Source of the DNA: Buttiauxella sp. B2
GTDB lineage: Bacteria > Pseudomonadota > Gammaproteobacteria > Enterobacterales > Enterobacteriaceae
DNA: 64,000 bases
Reading direction: 5' to 3'
NCBI RefSeq assembly: GCF_006376615.1
Contig: NZ_VEXQ01000014.1
Coordinates: forward strand, 1 to 64,000
Below the pieces are notes generated by a model, which had not been told where the DNA came from, ran no database searches, and worked only from the letters and a program-made list of their open reading frames with translations. The translations under genes and the position numbers were made by a program. Of the stretch, positions 1 through 9,543 are shown in pieces; position 1 is the stretch's first letter; each line of letters starts with the position of its first letter.

Positions 1-50
1 GCTTTTCATCTGGCTGACGGGCCGGTTTGTAAGCCGTTGTGCCGTGTCAG

Positions 51-123
51 TGGAGGCGCAGTATAGGGATTTTCTGGAAGCTGACAACCCCTATTTTCAA
101 TTTTTATTTCAACCGTCGATTTT
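51..123 (-). promoter_or_regulatory. rRNA operon P1 promoter (reads leftward out of the window)
   Basis: On the minus strand a -35 TTGTCA (82-87) and a -10 TATACT (60-65) are separated by 16 bp. A GC-rich 8-nt discriminator (52-59) and a start A near 51 follow, then a CTGACACGG leader like that of E. coli rrnB. The upstream A/T tract (about 91-123) fits an UP element. murI lies just upstream, as it does before rrnB in E. coli. The spacing and discriminator are typical of growth-rate and ppGpp controlled rRNA promoters. The 16S gene itself would lie beyond the left edge. Confidence 0.85.
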
Positions 124-990
124 TTATTCAAAATCGCTGGAAACAACCAGTTTTTCTAGCCTTGGAAAGCCATAACGCTGTAAAACGGGTGTTAATTGTG
201 CAATTTCAGGTGTGAGCCCCATACAGAAAGCAATATTCTCATCAGAAGATAATGCAGCCGGAGATTCATGCTCTAAAAGCCATACCGTACGGCGAGCAAT
301 TGCAGCACCTGAATCTATCAACCTGGTGCCTTCCGGCAGGACTTGCAGCAACTCGTCTTCTAATAGAGGAAAATGGGTGCAACCCAATACCACTGTATCT
401 GGCGGCTCTTTCATTCTTAGCCATGGGCGAAGAATTTTGCGTAACTCTTCAAGATCAACTGGCTTACCGTGCAACTTGGCTTCAGCCAGTTCTACCAGCT
501 CCGCCGATCCGAGCATTTCTATTTTGCATTCTGAAGCAAAGCGTGCGACCAGCTCGTGGGTATAAGGGCGACGAACAGTACCGCGGGTTGCTAGCAGACC
601 AACGACGCCATTAGTAGTCAGGCGTGCAGCTGGCTTAATTGCAGGAACAACGCCGACAACGGGGAAAGCGAATTTTTCACGGAGCGCAGGAAGCGAAACG
701 GTACTTGCCGTATTACAGGCGATGATGGCGAGTGCGAGTGGATATCGTTCCTGAACGGCAGTAACAATTTCTACTACACGTTCAACAATGAACTCTTCGC
801 TTTTCTCGCCATAGGGAAACGCTACGTTATCGAAGGCATAAATGTAGTGCAGGTCAGGCAAAAGCTGCCGGACTTCATCATACACAGAAAGCCCACCGAC
901 ACCGGAATCAAAAACCAGTACGGTGGGACGTGTATTAGAAGGTATAGCTGCCAGTGAGGTTGTATTCCCGTCCTGGGGTTTGATAGCCAT
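124..990 (-). CDS. murI: Glutamate racemase MurI
   Basis: The enzyme interconverts L- and D-glutamate, supplying D-Glu for peptidoglycan in the cytoplasm. The chosen start gives 288 residues beginning MAIKPQDGN, close to the 285-residue E. coli protein; a longer upstream extension in the same frame has no family support. The acid/base pair of the Asp/Glu racemase fold is visible: FDSGVGGLSV near residue 27 and the cysteines in ACNTAS (about 92) and LGCTHFP (about 204). The start lies 56 bp inside the 3' end of btuB, the same overlap arrangement known in E. coli, so it is probably cotranscribed and coupled with btuB. Confidence 0.96.
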   Translation of the reverse strand: MAIKPQDGNTTSLAAIPSNTRPTVLVFDSGVGGLSVYDEVRQLLPDLHYIYAFDNVAFPYGEKSEEFIVERVVEIVTAVQERYPLALAIIACNTASTVSLPALREKFAFPVVGVVPAIKPAARLTTNGVVGLLATRGTVRRPYTHELVARFASECKIEMLGSAELVELAEAKLHGKPVDLEELRKILRPWLRMKEPPDTVVLGCTHFPLLEDELLQVLPEGTRLIDSGAAIARRTVWLLEHESPAALSSDENIAFCMGLTPEIAQLTPVLQRYGFPRLEKLVVSSDFE

Positions 991-2809
991 AAACCGTCTC
1001 GTAATCTTTATCGAACAGGTTGGCGATTCTACCACGAACGGTTAGGTGTGAGGTGACTGGATATGATGCAGCGATATCAACTGTGCTGTAGCTCGGCAAA
1101 ATTTGCTGAGTGTTGTTATAAGCAGAGGTGTTGTTGTCGTAGCGTTTCCCGTAATACTGCCACGCCACATCCATATTCACATTAAACATGGTCCAGTCGA
1201 GTTGGTACTTGGCCTGGTGTTTAGCACGACGAGCCAGTACTTCACCGTTCTGGTCATCACGCGGGTCCATATACTGCAAGGTGACTTTATGAGTGAAGAT
1301 GCCGGTATCCATGCTACCCGTCCATTCAAGTCCTTTGATGGTAGCGGATTTGATGTTGTCGTAGGCTCCATCATAAGTCACTGGATCAGAGTAGTACGTA
1401 ATCAGGTTATCAATCTTGTAGTGATAAGCAGACAAGCGCCAATCCAACGGTCCCGTTAATCCTTCGAGACCAGCTTCCCATTGTTTGGATTCTTCTGGCT
1501 TCAGGTTTGGATTAGAGTCGATACCAAAGCGAGTTGAACCATACTGCTGCCCAAGCGATGGCGCAAGGAATCCAGTACCGTAAGAAACGGTAGCTCGATA
1601 ACCTTCAACGAACTCCCAGCCAGCGGCTGTCTGCCAGGTGCCGTGCCAACCGAATTGCTCATCATTATCTTCACGGCCAGATGCTTCTAACGTCACATCA
1701 CCAAACTGCTGCTGGCCGCTTAGGTAAACACCTGTGTTGTCACGGTTATAGCTGTCAGACACTACGGTGTCAGAAGACGTCAGACGCTGCTGTTGCCAAT
1801 CTACGCCTGCACTGATCGAACCATTTCCCACAACAAAGTTGTTGCCCCATTGGATGTTGCGTTGGGTCATATAGTCGAGCGTCGTACCATCGTTATAGCG
1901 ACCATACTCGCTGCTATAGTTGTAGTCTTTGACTTTTTGATAGCTGGCAAGCAACTGCGAAGAATAGATTCCCGAGTGGAAGCGCAGGCCGGCATCGTAA
2001 TTTTGATTGTAGAGCTGATGTTCATCTGCACTATATGCAGCAGAGAAAGGAGGGCTACCTAAATCATAATCGCTATTGTTGGTGTAGCCGTAGGTACGGA
2101 AGAAACCATCAAATTCATCGCTAAATTTGTGTTCAAGGCCAGCCCAATAACTCTTACTACGATATCCGTCACGATCGTTATCGCCACTATAAGTAGAGTT
2201 TGGTTGGACGTTGAACCCTTTGGTGGATTCGTACGCACCAGAGACTGTCGCTACCGTGTCGCCAAAACGCTTACGAAAAGTACCGTCGTATTGCTGGTAG
2301 CTATCCGAACCTACACCCGCGTTGATCTGCGATTTTTCTTCATCAGTCTGAGTGATGATGTTGACTACACCGCCAATCGCGCCAGAACCATAAACGGCTG
2401 AACGCGGACCGCGAATGTACTCTACTCGCTGCACTAAAGAGATAGGGATTTGGCTGATATCAGATGAGTTGGAAATGCCAGGACGCGCCAGCGGAACACC
2501 GTCTACCAGTACTAATACATGGCTGGCGCTCGTCCCACGGACAAACATAGAGGAAGTCTGCCCCAAACCGCCGTACTGCACGATATCCACACCAGGCAAA
2601 CGACGCATCACATCGTTAAGTGATTTGGCTTGCCATTGGTCGATTTCTTCCCGGGTTACAATATCGGTAGGAGCCAAAACAGTGTTCACTGGTTGCTGAA
2701 AACGATTTGCCGTTACGACCAGAGTGTCATCAGAATTGCTGTCTTGCGCCCAGCCAGAAAAAGCCGTTACGGACAATGCCGTAAACAGCGAAAGTTTTTT
2801 AAACTTCAT
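935..2809 (-). CDS. btuB: Vitamin B12 outer membrane receptor BtuB
   Basis: TonB-dependent beta-barrel transporter that takes up cobalamin and often serves as a phage and colicin receptor. It has 624 residues against 614 in E. coli. A signal peptide ends at SGWAQ (about 22), a TonB box DTLVVTA follows, then the plug domain (RGPRSAVYGSGAIGGVVNI near 135) and a 22-strand barrel ending in a terminal Phe (GSYTF). The plug and the last strand (LTVRGRIANLFDKDYETVYG) are close to E. coli, while the extracellular loops, for example around residues 210-260 and 420-450, look quite different. Expression is expected to be controlled by the cobalamin riboswitch just upstream. The 3' end overlaps murI. Confidence 0.95.
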   Translation of the reverse strand: MKFKKLSLFTALSVTAFSGWAQDSNSDDTLVVTANRFQQPVNTVLAPTDIVTREEIDQWQAKSLNDVMRRLPGVDIVQYGGLGQTSSMFVRGTSASHVLVLVDGVPLARPGISNSSDISQIPISLVQRVEYIRGPRSAVYGSGAIGGVVNIITQTDEEKSQINAGVGSDSYQQYDGTFRKRFGDTVATVSGAYESTKGFNVQPNSTYSGDNDRDGYRSKSYWAGLEHKFSDEFDGFFRTYGYTNNSDYDLGSPPFSAAYSADEHQLYNQNYDAGLRFHSGIYSSQLLASYQKVKDYNYSSEYGRYNDGTTLDYMTQRNIQWGNNFVVGNGSISAGVDWQQQRLTSSDTVVSDSYNRDNTGVYLSGQQQFGDVTLEASGREDNDEQFGWHGTWQTAAGWEFVEGYRATVSYGTGFLAPSLGQQYGSTRFGIDSNPNLKPEESKQWEAGLEGLTGPLDWRLSAYHYKIDNLITYYSDPVTYDGAYDNIKSATIKGLEWTGSMDTGIFTHKVTLQYMDPRDDQNGEVLARRAKHQAKYQLDWTMFNVNMDVAWQYYGKRYDNNTSAYNNTQQILPSYSTVDIAASYPVTSHLTVRGRIANLFDKDYETVYGYQTPGREYNLTGSYTF

Positions 2810-2817
2810 TTATATAA

Positions 2818-2841
2818 GCATCCGCTTTCCAATAAGGATGC
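2818..2841 (-). promoter_or_regulatory. Hairpin at the btuB ribosome binding region
   Basis: A 6-bp perfect stem (GCATCC/GGATGC) with a 12-nt loop lies just upstream of the btuB ATG on the minus strand. E. coli btuB has a comparable hairpin that hides the ribosome binding site when the riboswitch is bound to adenosylcobalamin. The same role here is an inference from position and sequence. Confidence 0.6.
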
Positions 2842-2884
2842 CGCAGACATAACCGATAGCACGCGATAGTTATGCCGATTGCGA

Positions 2885-3050
2885 CGTATACCGGCAGGTC
2901 TTCGGGCTTGGAGGTGTTTTACTTCTGGATGATGACTTCCCACTTATATAAGCAGTGTCTGCTAGCTGCACTCATCCCACTCTTCCTTACCGCTGCGCGT
3001 CAGCCCCAGAATTACACTGGGTTCCCTTTTAACTTATGTAAAAGGCCGGA
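2885..3050 (-). promoter_or_regulatory. Cobalamin (B12) riboswitch of btuB
   Basis: Read on the minus strand, this 5' leader carries the conserved B12 box AAGCCCGAAGACCTGCCGG (plus-strand 2891-2909). It also has the aptamer core: GGGAACCCAGTG, then GGGGCTGACGCGCAGCGG and TAAGGAA. The ends GGCCGG (about 3043-3048) and CCGG near 2891 can close the P1 stem. It represses btuB when adenosylcobalamin is plentiful. The 365-bp btuB-trmA gap is otherwise taken up by the btuB leader and the divergent trmA promoter. Confidence 0.92.
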
Positions 3051-3174
3051 AACGCTATGCTACGATTTTGTTAACAAGCTTGTCTATAAGCATCAAAATA
3101 CAACAGCGCTGGACAACACGAGCCTATTCCATACAATCGCCGCGTAGTTTGACTTTATTAACAGGTAGCAGCCC

Positions 3175-4275
3175 ATGACACCCGAACATCTCCCGATTGA
3201 ACAATACGACGCGCAACTGGCCGAAAAAGTCGCCCGCTTGCAAAGCATGATGGCCCCTTTTGCCGCGCCTGAGCCGGAGGTGTTCCGTTCACCGGTCAGC
3301 CATTACCGGATGCGTGCTGAATTCCGCATTTGGCACGATGAAGATGACCTGTACCACATCATGTTTGAAAGCCAGACAAAGCAGCGCATTCGGGTTAATA
3401 GCTTCCCGGCTGCTAGCTCGCTTATTAATGCACTAATGCCAGCGATGCTCGATGGTGTGCGTGATATTCCCGCTCTGCGCCATAAACTCTTCCAGATTGA
3501 TTATCTGACGACGATGAGCAACCAAGCGGTTGTTTCAATGTTGTATCACCGCAAACTGGGTGAAGAGTGGCAGCAACATGCTGAAGCACTGCGCGATAAG
3601 CTACGTGCTCAAGGTTTTAACGTTCATTTAATTGGTCGCGCCACCAAAACCAAGATCGAATTAGATCAGGATTTCATTGATGAGCGTTTGCCTGTCGCCG
3701 GTAAAGAGATGATTTATCGCCAGGTAGAAAACAGCTTTACCCAGCCGAATGCCGCAATGAATATTCATATGCTGGAATGGGCACTGGATGCGACTAAAGG
3801 TTCAAATGGCGATCTGCTTGAACTGTACTGCGGAAACGGTAACTTCTCGCTAGCATTGGCTCGTAACTTCAATCGCGTGTTGGCAACCGAAATCGCCAAG
3901 CCTTCTGTTGCAGCCGCGCAGTACAACATCACCGCAAACCAAATCAACAACGTGCAAATTATCCGCATGGCAGCAGAAGAATTTACTCAGGCAATGAATG
4001 GTGTTCGTGAGTTTAACCGCCTGAAAGGTATCGATCTGAAAAGCTATCAGTGCGAAACTATTTTCGTCGATCCACCACGTAGTGGTCTGGATACCGACAC
4101 TGTGAAAATGGTACAGGCCTATCCGCGTATTCTTTATATTTCCTGCAACCCACAGACGTTATGTGAAAATCTGGAAACGCTGACGCAAACCCATAACGTG
4201 TCGCGACTGGCGCTCTTTGACCAGTTCCCATACACACACCATATGGAATGCGGTGTCTGGCTGACACGCAAATAG
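3175..4275 (+). CDS. trmA: tRNA (uracil-5-)-methyltransferase TrmA
   Basis: Methylates U54 to ribothymidine (m5U) in the T-loop of tRNAs using S-adenosylmethionine. It has 366 residues, the family length. The SAM-binding motif [15 protein letters not shown] lies near residue 218, the VDPPRSGLD motif near 300, and the catalytic cysteine in ISCNP near 325. It is divergent from btuB, preceded by an AGGTAG-like ribosome binding site, and followed by a strong hairpin terminator. A monocistronic housekeeping gene. Confidence 0.97.
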   Translation: MTPEHLPIEQYDAQLAEKVARLQSMMAPFAAPEPEVFRSPVSHYRMRAEFRIWHDEDDLYHIMFESQTKQRIRVNSFPAASSLINALMPAMLDGVRDIPALRHKLFQIDYLTTMSNQAVVSMLYHRKLGEEWQQHAEALRDKLRAQGFNVHLIGRATKTKIELDQDFIDERLPVAGKEMIYRQVENSFTQPNAAMNIHMLEWALDATKGSNGDLLELYCGNGNFSLALARNFNRVLATEIAKPSVAAAQYNITANQINNVQIIRMAAEEFTQAMNGVREFNRLKGIDLKSYQCETIFVDPPRSGLDTDTVKMVQAYPRILYISCNPQTLCENLETLTQTHNVSRLALFDQFPYTHHMECGVWLTRK

Positions 4276-4278
4276 CAA

Positions 4279-4306
4279 AACGGACGCCTCGGCGTCCGTT
4301 TTTGTT
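4279..4306 (+). terminator. Rho-independent terminator after trmA
   Basis: Perfect stem AACGGACGCC/GGCGTCCGTT with a short loop, followed by a T run. It sits between the convergent trmA and yijD and may serve both. Confidence 0.85.
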
Positions 4307-4320
4307 TTGGCCTCAGGATA

Positions 4321-4677
4321 TTATTCAGTTACCTGCGCTTTACGGGCGCGAACTTTAATACCGATCCAGAACAACAATGCTACGGAAAGCACCGCTGGCA
4401 GGAAATTAGAACCAATCGCCGGGTATTCAGCCCGTACAAACGCGCTATACAACAAAAGGCCCAATACAAAACACGCTGCTGCAAGACTTGGCAGGCCAAC
4501 GGGCATCGTGCGGTTTTGATAGCGTTGATGCAAACAGTACACCGTCAGCACCAGCGCAATAATCGGAAAAATGGAAAACGGCACAACCGAGCTAAATAGC
4601 GCGGCAAACGTCCCATTTATTGACAAGCCAGCGATAAACGCTAACCCGAGCGTACCTCTCTCTTGTAACTGTTTCAT
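4321..4677 (-). CDS. yijD: Inner membrane protein YijD (DUF1422)
   Basis: Small membrane protein of 118 residues starting [10 protein letters not shown], like E. coli YijD (119). Four hydrophobic segments are visible at about residues 10-30, 33-50, 62-80 and 90-108, with a basic C-terminal tail. The biochemical function is unknown. It lies 14 bp downstream of fabR on the same strand, as in E. coli, so the two probably form an operon. That hints at, but does not prove, a membrane-lipid-related role. Confidence 0.9.
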   Translation of the reverse strand: MKQLQERGTLGLAFIAGLSINGTFAALFSSVVPFSIFPIIALVLTVYCLHQRYQNRTMPVGLPSLAAACFVLGLLLYSAFVRAEYPAIGSNFLPAVLSVALLFWIGIKVRARKAQVTE

Positions 4678-4691
4678 TGCTCTTCCTTCAC

Positions 4692-5333
4692 TCACTCTTC
4701 GGATAATTGAGCTAATGCCATTTTTTCTTGCTCCCGGCGATACCAGTAATACGCACCTTTTGAAATCATGCGTAACTGCAGCACCAGGCGCTCTTCAAGC
4801 TGACGACGCTGATCGGCATCAACGTCCAGCGCTTCGGCACCAGCACTAAAGACAATTGTGACCATGGCTTCTGCCTGCGCTTCAGTAAAGCTACGAGGCA
4901 TGCGATTTTCGAGTTCCAGATAATCCGCAAGTTCCGCAATGAAGTGCTGAATCTCACGTGCGACAGCTGCACGAAATGCAGCAGACGTTCCAGAACGCTC
5001 ACGCAACAGCAAACGGAATGCGTTGGGATTATTGCCGATGAATTCCATAAATGTTGAGACAGACGTGCGGATGACGCTCCCACCTTTGGCAATTCGTTGG
5101 CGGGCCTGGCGCATTAACTGGCGCAACATCAGACCACTTTCATCGACCATCGTAAGCCCCAGCTCATCAACGTCACGGAAATGGCGATAAAACGATGTTG
5201 GCGCAATACCAGCCTCACGGGCGACCTCACGCAAACTCAGGCTGGCAAAACTCCGTTCAGCACTTAACTGACTAAACGCGGCTTCGACCAGAGAACGCCT
5301 GGTTCTTTCTTTTTGTTGCGCTCTTACACCCAT
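4692..5333 (-). CDS. fabR: TetR-family fatty acid regulator FabR
   Basis: Represses fabA and fabB in E. coli, adjusting the ratio of unsaturated to saturated fatty acids by sensing acyl-ACP/CoA. The chosen start [13 protein letters not shown] gives 213 residues; a second ATG directly precedes it and a longer form is possible. The N-terminal TetR helix-turn-helix [19 protein letters not shown] lies near residues 35-53, followed by an all-helical ligand-binding domain nearly identical to E. coli until the variable last ten residues. It is divergent from sthA. Confidence 0.95.
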   Translation of the reverse strand: MGVRAQQKERTRRSLVEAAFSQLSAERSFASLSLREVAREAGIAPTSFYRHFRDVDELGLTMVDESGLMLRQLMRQARQRIAKGGSVIRTSVSTFMEFIGNNPNAFRLLLRERSGTSAAFRAAVAREIQHFIAELADYLELENRMPRSFTEAQAEAMVTIVFSAGAEALDVDADQRRQLEERLVLQLRMISKGAYYWYRREQEKMALAQLSEE

Positions 5334-5528
5334 CATTTGCCTGAATCTCTTAAATCGAATTTGCACTATACCAGAGATTAACTTAACTGGTTTTATACAG
5401 GATTGTGAATGATTGTTTACGCGAGCTTCCTCGCGTTACGTAGCAAAAAGCACAAGGATAATTGGGTTATCTTGCTGTTGATGTTACCATTGTGTTGCTT
5501 TTATGTATAAGAACAGGTAAGCCTTACC

Positions 5529-6929
5529 ATGTCACACACCTACGATTATGATGCAATAGTAATTGGTTCCGGTCCGGGCGGCGAAGGTGCCGCAATGGGG
5601 CTGGTGAAACTTGGAGCAAGGGTAGCCGTTGTCGAGCGCTACCATAACGTGGGTGGCGGTTGCACTCACTGGGGAACCATCCCCTCAAAAGCCCTCCGTC
5701 ACGCAGTCAGCCGCATTATCGAATTTAATCAAAACCCGTTATACAGCGACCACACTCATCTTCTTCGTTCTTCATTCGCCGACATTCTTAATCATGCCGA
5801 CAGCGTCATTAACCAACAAACTCGCATGCGTCAAAGCTTCTATGAGCGAAACCGCTGTGAGATGTTGCAAGGCGATGCGCGCTTTGTAGACGAGCACACC
5901 ATCTCGCTGGAATGCCATGATGGTTCGGTGGAAATGATCACCGCCGAGAAGTTTTTGATTGCTTGTGGCTCGCGCCCGTATCGCCCGCCAGAAGTGGATT
6001 TCAGCCACCCGCGTGTGTACGACAGCGATTCCATTCTCAATCTGCACCACGAACCACGCCACGTCATTATTTATGGCGCAGGGGTAATTGGTTGTGAGTA
6101 TGCGTCGATTTTCCGTGGCATGAACGTCAAGGTCGATCTGATTAATACCCGCGATCGCTTGCTGGCCTTCCTCGATCAAGAGATGTCCGATTCACTCTCT
6201 TACCACTTCTGGAATAGCGGTGTCGTTATCCGCCATAACGAAGAGTTCGAGAACATTGAAGGCGTGGAAGATGGCGTCATTGTTTCGCTTAAATCCGGCA
6301 AAAAAGTGAAAGCCGATTGCCTGCTTTACGCAAACGGGCGCACTGGGAATACCGATTCATTGTCGCTGGAAAATGTTGGGCTGGTAGCTGACAGCCGTGG
6401 TCTGTTAAAGGTCAACAGCATGTACCAGACAGCCCAGCCACACATTTATGCTGTTGGCGATGTGATTGGATATCCGAGCCTGGCATCTGCGGCCTACGAT
6501 CAAGGCCGAATCGCAGCGCAAGCGATGGTCAAAGGCGAAGCAACTGCACATCTGATTGAAGATATTCCAACAGGTATTTATACCATTCCGGAAATCAGCT
6601 CAGTTGGGAAAACCGAACAGCAGTTAACCTCGATGAAAGTACCGTACGAAGTAGGTCGGGCGCAGTTCAAGCATCTGGCTCGTGCGCAAATTGTCGGTAT
6701 GAACGTGGGAACACTAAAAATTCTCTTCCATCGTGAGACGAAAGAGATTTTAGGTATCCACTGCTTTGGTGAACGCGCGGCTGAAATTATTCACATCGGC
6801 CAGGCGATTATGGAGCAGAAAGGTGGCGGTAACACAATTGAGTACTTTGTTAACACCACCTTTAACTACCCGACGATGGCGGAAGCCTATCGGGTAGCGG
6901 CACTAAACGGTTTAAACCGCTTGTTTTAA
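5529..6929 (+). CDS. sthA: Soluble pyridine nucleotide transhydrogenase SthA (UdhA)
   Basis: Cytosolic FAD flavoprotein that moves hydride between NADPH and NAD+, balancing the two cofactor pools. It has 466 residues, identical in length to E. coli. The FAD-binding motif [12 protein letters not shown] is near residue 13 and the NAD(P) motif [13 protein letters not shown] near 183. The redox-disulfide region reads [13 protein letters not shown], with only one of the two cysteines found in dihydrolipoamide dehydrogenases, as expected for SthA. The C-terminal dimerisation domain follows. Its last 18 bp overlap the convergent oxyR. Confidence 0.97.
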   Translation: MSHTYDYDAIVIGSGPGGEGAAMGLVKLGARVAVVERYHNVGGGCTHWGTIPSKALRHAVSRIIEFNQNPLYSDHTHLLRSSFADILNHADSVINQQTRMRQSFYERNRCEMLQGDARFVDEHTISLECHDGSVEMITAEKFLIACGSRPYRPPEVDFSHPRVYDSDSILNLHHEPRHVIIYGAGVIGCEYASIFRGMNVKVDLINTRDRLLAFLDQEMSDSLSYHFWNSGVVIRHNEEFENIEGVEDGVIVSLKSGKKVKADCLLYANGRTGNTDSLSLENVGLVADSRGLLKVNSMYQTAQPHIYAVGDVIGYPSLASAAYDQGRIAAQAMVKGEATAHLIEDIPTGIYTIPEISSVGKTEQQLTSMKVPYEVGRAQFKHLARAQIVGMNVGTLKILFHRETKEILGIHCFGERAAEIIHIGQAIMEQKGGGNTIEYFVNTTFNYPTMAEAYRVAALNGLNRLF

Positions 6930-7829
6930 CGTTGGCTCAAAATGGCCATCCATATGCGTACGGATGGCCTCTGCGAGTTGCTCATAGCGACCACGCAGTG
7001 GGGAACCAGGACGATAAACCAGGCCGATAGTACGACGCGGTTCTGGTTTAAAACATGGCAGGTATACAACACCATCGCGGCAGCGTTCATTCGGTACTGC
7101 CAGCGCCGGTAACAAGGTAATTCCACTTCCGGCAGCAACCATGTTACGCAGCGTTTCCAGGCTAGTTGCACGGAAATGGGTATCTTCTTGCGCACCCGCT
7201 TCAAAACAAAAACCCAGCGCCTGATCGCGCAGACAATGCCCATCTTCTAACATCAACAGCTTTTCACCCGCCAGATCTGACAACGGTACGCGATCGCGCT
7301 CCGCCCACGGATGATCCTGATAAATCGCCAGCATCATTGGCTCGTCAAACAGCGGCACTTCAATAAATGCTTCACTCTCTTTCACCAACGCCAAAATCGC
7401 ACAATCGAGTTTACCGCTATCAAGTTGCGCTAACAGTTGATGGGTTTGTGCCTCGTGTAGGTACATTTCCAGTTTGGGGAAGGTTTTATGCAGCATCGGG
7501 ATAATCTGTGGCAACAGATATGGCCCCACCGTTGGGATCAGGCCAATGTGCAACGGCCCAGACATTGCCTCGCCCTGCTGGCTAGCCATTTCTTTAAGGA
7601 CTTTTACTTCTCGCAGCACAGTACGAGCTTGATCCACCAGCAGCAAGCCTGCCTGAGTGAACAACACTTTACGACTGGTACGTTCAAGCAACATGACACC
7701 GAGTTCATCTTCAAGCTTGCGAATCTGGCCGCTCAGTGTTGGCTGGCTGACATGGCAGGAATCCGCTGCCCGACGAAAGTGGCGATGTTCAGACAGCGCC
7801 ACCAGGTATTCAAGATCACGAATATTCAT
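6912..7829 (-). CDS. oxyR: Hydrogen peroxide sensor OxyR (LysR family)
   Basis: Transcription factor that is oxidised by peroxide and then activates katG, ahpCF, dps, oxyS and others. It has 305 residues as in E. coli. The LysR winged helix-turn-helix ([21 protein letters not shown]) is at about residues 19-39. The two redox cysteines that form the activating disulfide are present in [12 protein letters not shown] at about 199 and 208. Its promoter faces oxyS, and OxyR probably represses its own gene from the shared operator. The target katG is 12 kb away in this window. Confidence 0.97.
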   Translation of the reverse strand: MNIRDLEYLVALSEHRHFRRAADSCHVSQPTLSGQIRKLEDELGVMLLERTSRKVLFTQAGLLLVDQARTVLREVKVLKEMASQQGEAMSGPLHIGLIPTVGPYLLPQIIPMLHKTFPKLEMYLHEAQTHQLLAQLDSGKLDCAILALVKESEAFIEVPLFDEPMMLAIYQDHPWAERDRVPLSDLAGEKLLMLEDGHCLRDQALGFCFEAGAQEDTHFRATSLETLRNMVAAGSGITLLPALAVPNERCRDGVVYLPCFKPEPRRTIGLVYRPGSPLRGRYEQLAEAIRTHMDGHFEPTLKQAV

Positions 7830-7860
7830 TCTCTATCCTCCGTCGCCATGATAGTCCATG

Positions 7861-7898
7861 GCGATAGAAATCATAGCAACCAACGATTATCCCTATCA
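7861..7898 (+). promoter_or_regulatory. Probable OxyR operator between oxyR and oxyS
   Basis: A GCGATAG...ATAGCAAC..ACGATTATCCCTATC pattern closely follows the OxyR site I recall from the E. coli oxyR-oxyS gap, with ATAG and CTAT elements at the family spacing. An AATAAT -10 for oxyS (7912-7917) lies just downstream on the plus strand. The binding site is inferred from similarity. Confidence 0.7.
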
Positions 7899-7923
7899 AT
7901 AGTTGATGGTGAATAATAGCCAT

Positions 7924-8034
7924 CAACAGCACAAACTATCCATGACCTTGGTTGTGTTGTTGAACCCCTGTTCTCCGAACTAAGTACTGAAGCCAACGTG
8001 AATCATTTAGCGGACATTATGTCCGCTCTTTTTT
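7924..8034 (+). ncRNA. oxyS: OxyS small regulatory RNA
   Basis: Hfq-dependent, peroxide-induced sRNA divergent from oxyR. The 3' part is clearly conserved: the linker GAAGCCAACGTGAA (about 7989-8002) and a terminator stem AGCGGAC/GTCCGCT (8009-8015, 8021-8027) followed by a T run. The 5' part differs from E. coli but still forms a stem, CAACAGCACAA (7924-7934) with TTGTGTTGTTG (7952-7962). The length of about 111 nt matches the 109 nt of E. coli. The terminator loop is ATTAT rather than the fhlA-complementary loop of E. coli. The 5' end is estimated from the -10 position. Confidence 0.82.
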
Positions 8035-8049
8035 TTGCGTTAAAAAACA

Positions 8050-8076
8050 AAAAAACCCGGCACAAAGCCAGGCTCA
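8050..8076 (-). terminator. Terminator after argH
   Basis: On the minus strand, AGCCTGGC-TTTGT-GCCGGG followed by T7. It lies between argH and the end of oxyS. Confidence 0.75.
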
Positions 8077-8094
8077 CATTAGTTCGCAAAACGA

Positions 8095-9468
8095 CTAGAT
8101 CAGACGTTGTTTTGCATCGGCAATAGCCGACGCCACCTGTTGAGGAGACACTCCACCTTTAGCTGCACGCTTATCAAGACAAGACTGCAGAGACAGAATC
8201 AGATAAACATCATCACCTATGGCGGCACTGAATTTCTGCAAATCTGTTAGCGACAATGCTTCCAACGCTTTACCCTGGCGAATCGCTTCTACCACCGCTT
8301 CACCCACAATATGGTGCGCTTCACGGAACGGTACACCTTTCGCTACCAGATAATCAGCCAGTTCCGTTGCGTTGGCATAACCTTGCTCGGCAGCTTCTTT
8401 GCAGCGCGGACGTTTCACCTGAATGCCATCCAGCACCAGCACTGACATATGCAAGCAATCAAGCCAGGTATCGAGCGCGTCGAACAGGCCTTCTTTGTCT
8501 TCCTGCATATCTTTGTTATACGCCAGCGGCAGCCCCTTCAGAGTCATCATCATGCCGGTCAAAGCACCCTGCACACGACCACACTTACCACGGATAAGCT
8601 CCAGCGCATCCGGGTTTTTCTTCTGCGGCATAAGGGATGAACCCGAGGTTACACGGTCAGACAGCTCAACAAACCCAGCTTCACCTGTGTTGAAGAAAAT
8701 CAAGTCTTCGGCAAAGCGCGACAAGTGAATCATGCCGATAGATGCGTCAGAAAGCAGTTCAAGCACGTGGTCACGATCAGACACGCTATCCAGGCTGTTA
8801 CGCGTCGCAGACGCAAAACCTAACCAGCCCGCCAGTTGCTCACGGTCGATTTCATAAGCCGTGCCCGCCAATGCGCCACTACCCAGTGGACTAACGTCGA
8901 GGCGTTCAAGCGTGCTCTGCAAACGGTTCTCGTCACGCGCCAGCATTTCAACATAAGCCAGACACCAATGCGCAAACGTCACCGGCTGCGCGCGCTGCAA
9001 GTGGGTATAACCCGGCATCACGGCATCTTGATTATTTTCAGCGGTTTCAATCAGCGCGTGTTGCAGTTGGCGAGTCGCCCCCAGCAATTCGTTGATTTGC
9101 ATTTTGCACCACAGTTTAAGGTCAGTGGCAACCTGGTCATTACGGCTACGGCCAGTGTGGAGTTTTTTACCCAACGCACCAACTTTATCGATGAGCTTAC
9201 CTTCTACCCAGCTGTGAATATCTTCCGCATCGCTCTCAAGAATCGCCTGCGGATTAGCTTGTACTTCTTCAAGCAGGAAATTCAGGGCCTGTTCAAGTTC
9301 CTGCTGTTCAGCATTAGTCAGAACACCCACGGTAACCAGCGCTTTGGACCAGGCGACAGAACCCACAATGTCAAACTCCGCCAGTCGATAGTCAAAGCGC
9401 AATGAATCATTAAACGATTTGAACCGTTGGTCTGCTGCCTGAGTAAAACGTCCACCCCAAAGTGCCAT
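8095..9468 (-). CDS. argH: Argininosuccinate lyase ArgH
   Basis: Last step of arginine synthesis: splits argininosuccinate into arginine and fumarate. It has 457 residues, the E. coli length. The fumarase/aspartase superfamily signature [12 protein letters not shown] is at about residues 277-288 with the catalytic serine in GSS. The HTGRSRNDQ segment is near 104-112 and TH in [10 protein letters not shown] near 153. It is the terminal gene of the argC-B-G-H block, 75 bp from argG, with a hairpin in the gap. Confidence 0.97.
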   Translation of the reverse strand: MALWGGRFTQAADQRFKSFNDSLRFDYRLAEFDIVGSVAWSKALVTVGVLTNAEQQELEQALNFLLEEVQANPQAILESDAEDIHSWVEGKLIDKVGALGKKLHTGRSRNDQVATDLKLWCKMQINELLGATRQLQHALIETAENNQDAVMPGYTHLQRAQPVTFAHWCLAYVEMLARDENRLQSTLERLDVSPLGSGALAGTAYEIDREQLAGWLGFASATRNSLDSVSDRDHVLELLSDASIGMIHLSRFAEDLIFFNTGEAGFVELSDRVTSGSSLMPQKKNPDALELIRGKCGRVQGALTGMMMTLKGLPLAYNKDMQEDKEGLFDALDTWLDCLHMSVLVLDGIQVKRPRCKEAAEQGYANATELADYLVAKGVPFREAHHIVGEAVVEAIRQGKALEALSLTDLQKFSAAIGDDVYLILSLQSCLDKRAAKGGVSPQQVASAIADAKQRLI

Positions 9469-9503
9469 AGTGATGCTCCATTAATTTATCTTCATTACTT
9501 TGT

Positions 9504-9532
9504 AGGGCGGATACATCTTAACTATCCGCCCT
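9504..9532 (-). other. Perfect 10-bp inverted repeat between argG and argH
   Basis: AGGGCGGATA (9504-9513) pairs with TATCCGCCCT (9523-9532) around a 9-nt loop in the 75-bp argG-argH gap. There is no T run, so it is not a classical terminator. It could stabilise the upstream mRNA or reduce argH expression; this is inference. Confidence 0.55.
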
Positions 9533-9543
9533 TAACGCGATTT

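Noticed and set aside
8836-9405. 189-codon open frame antisense to argH
   Set aside because: It overlaps conserved ArgH motifs on the other strand and has no translation signals.
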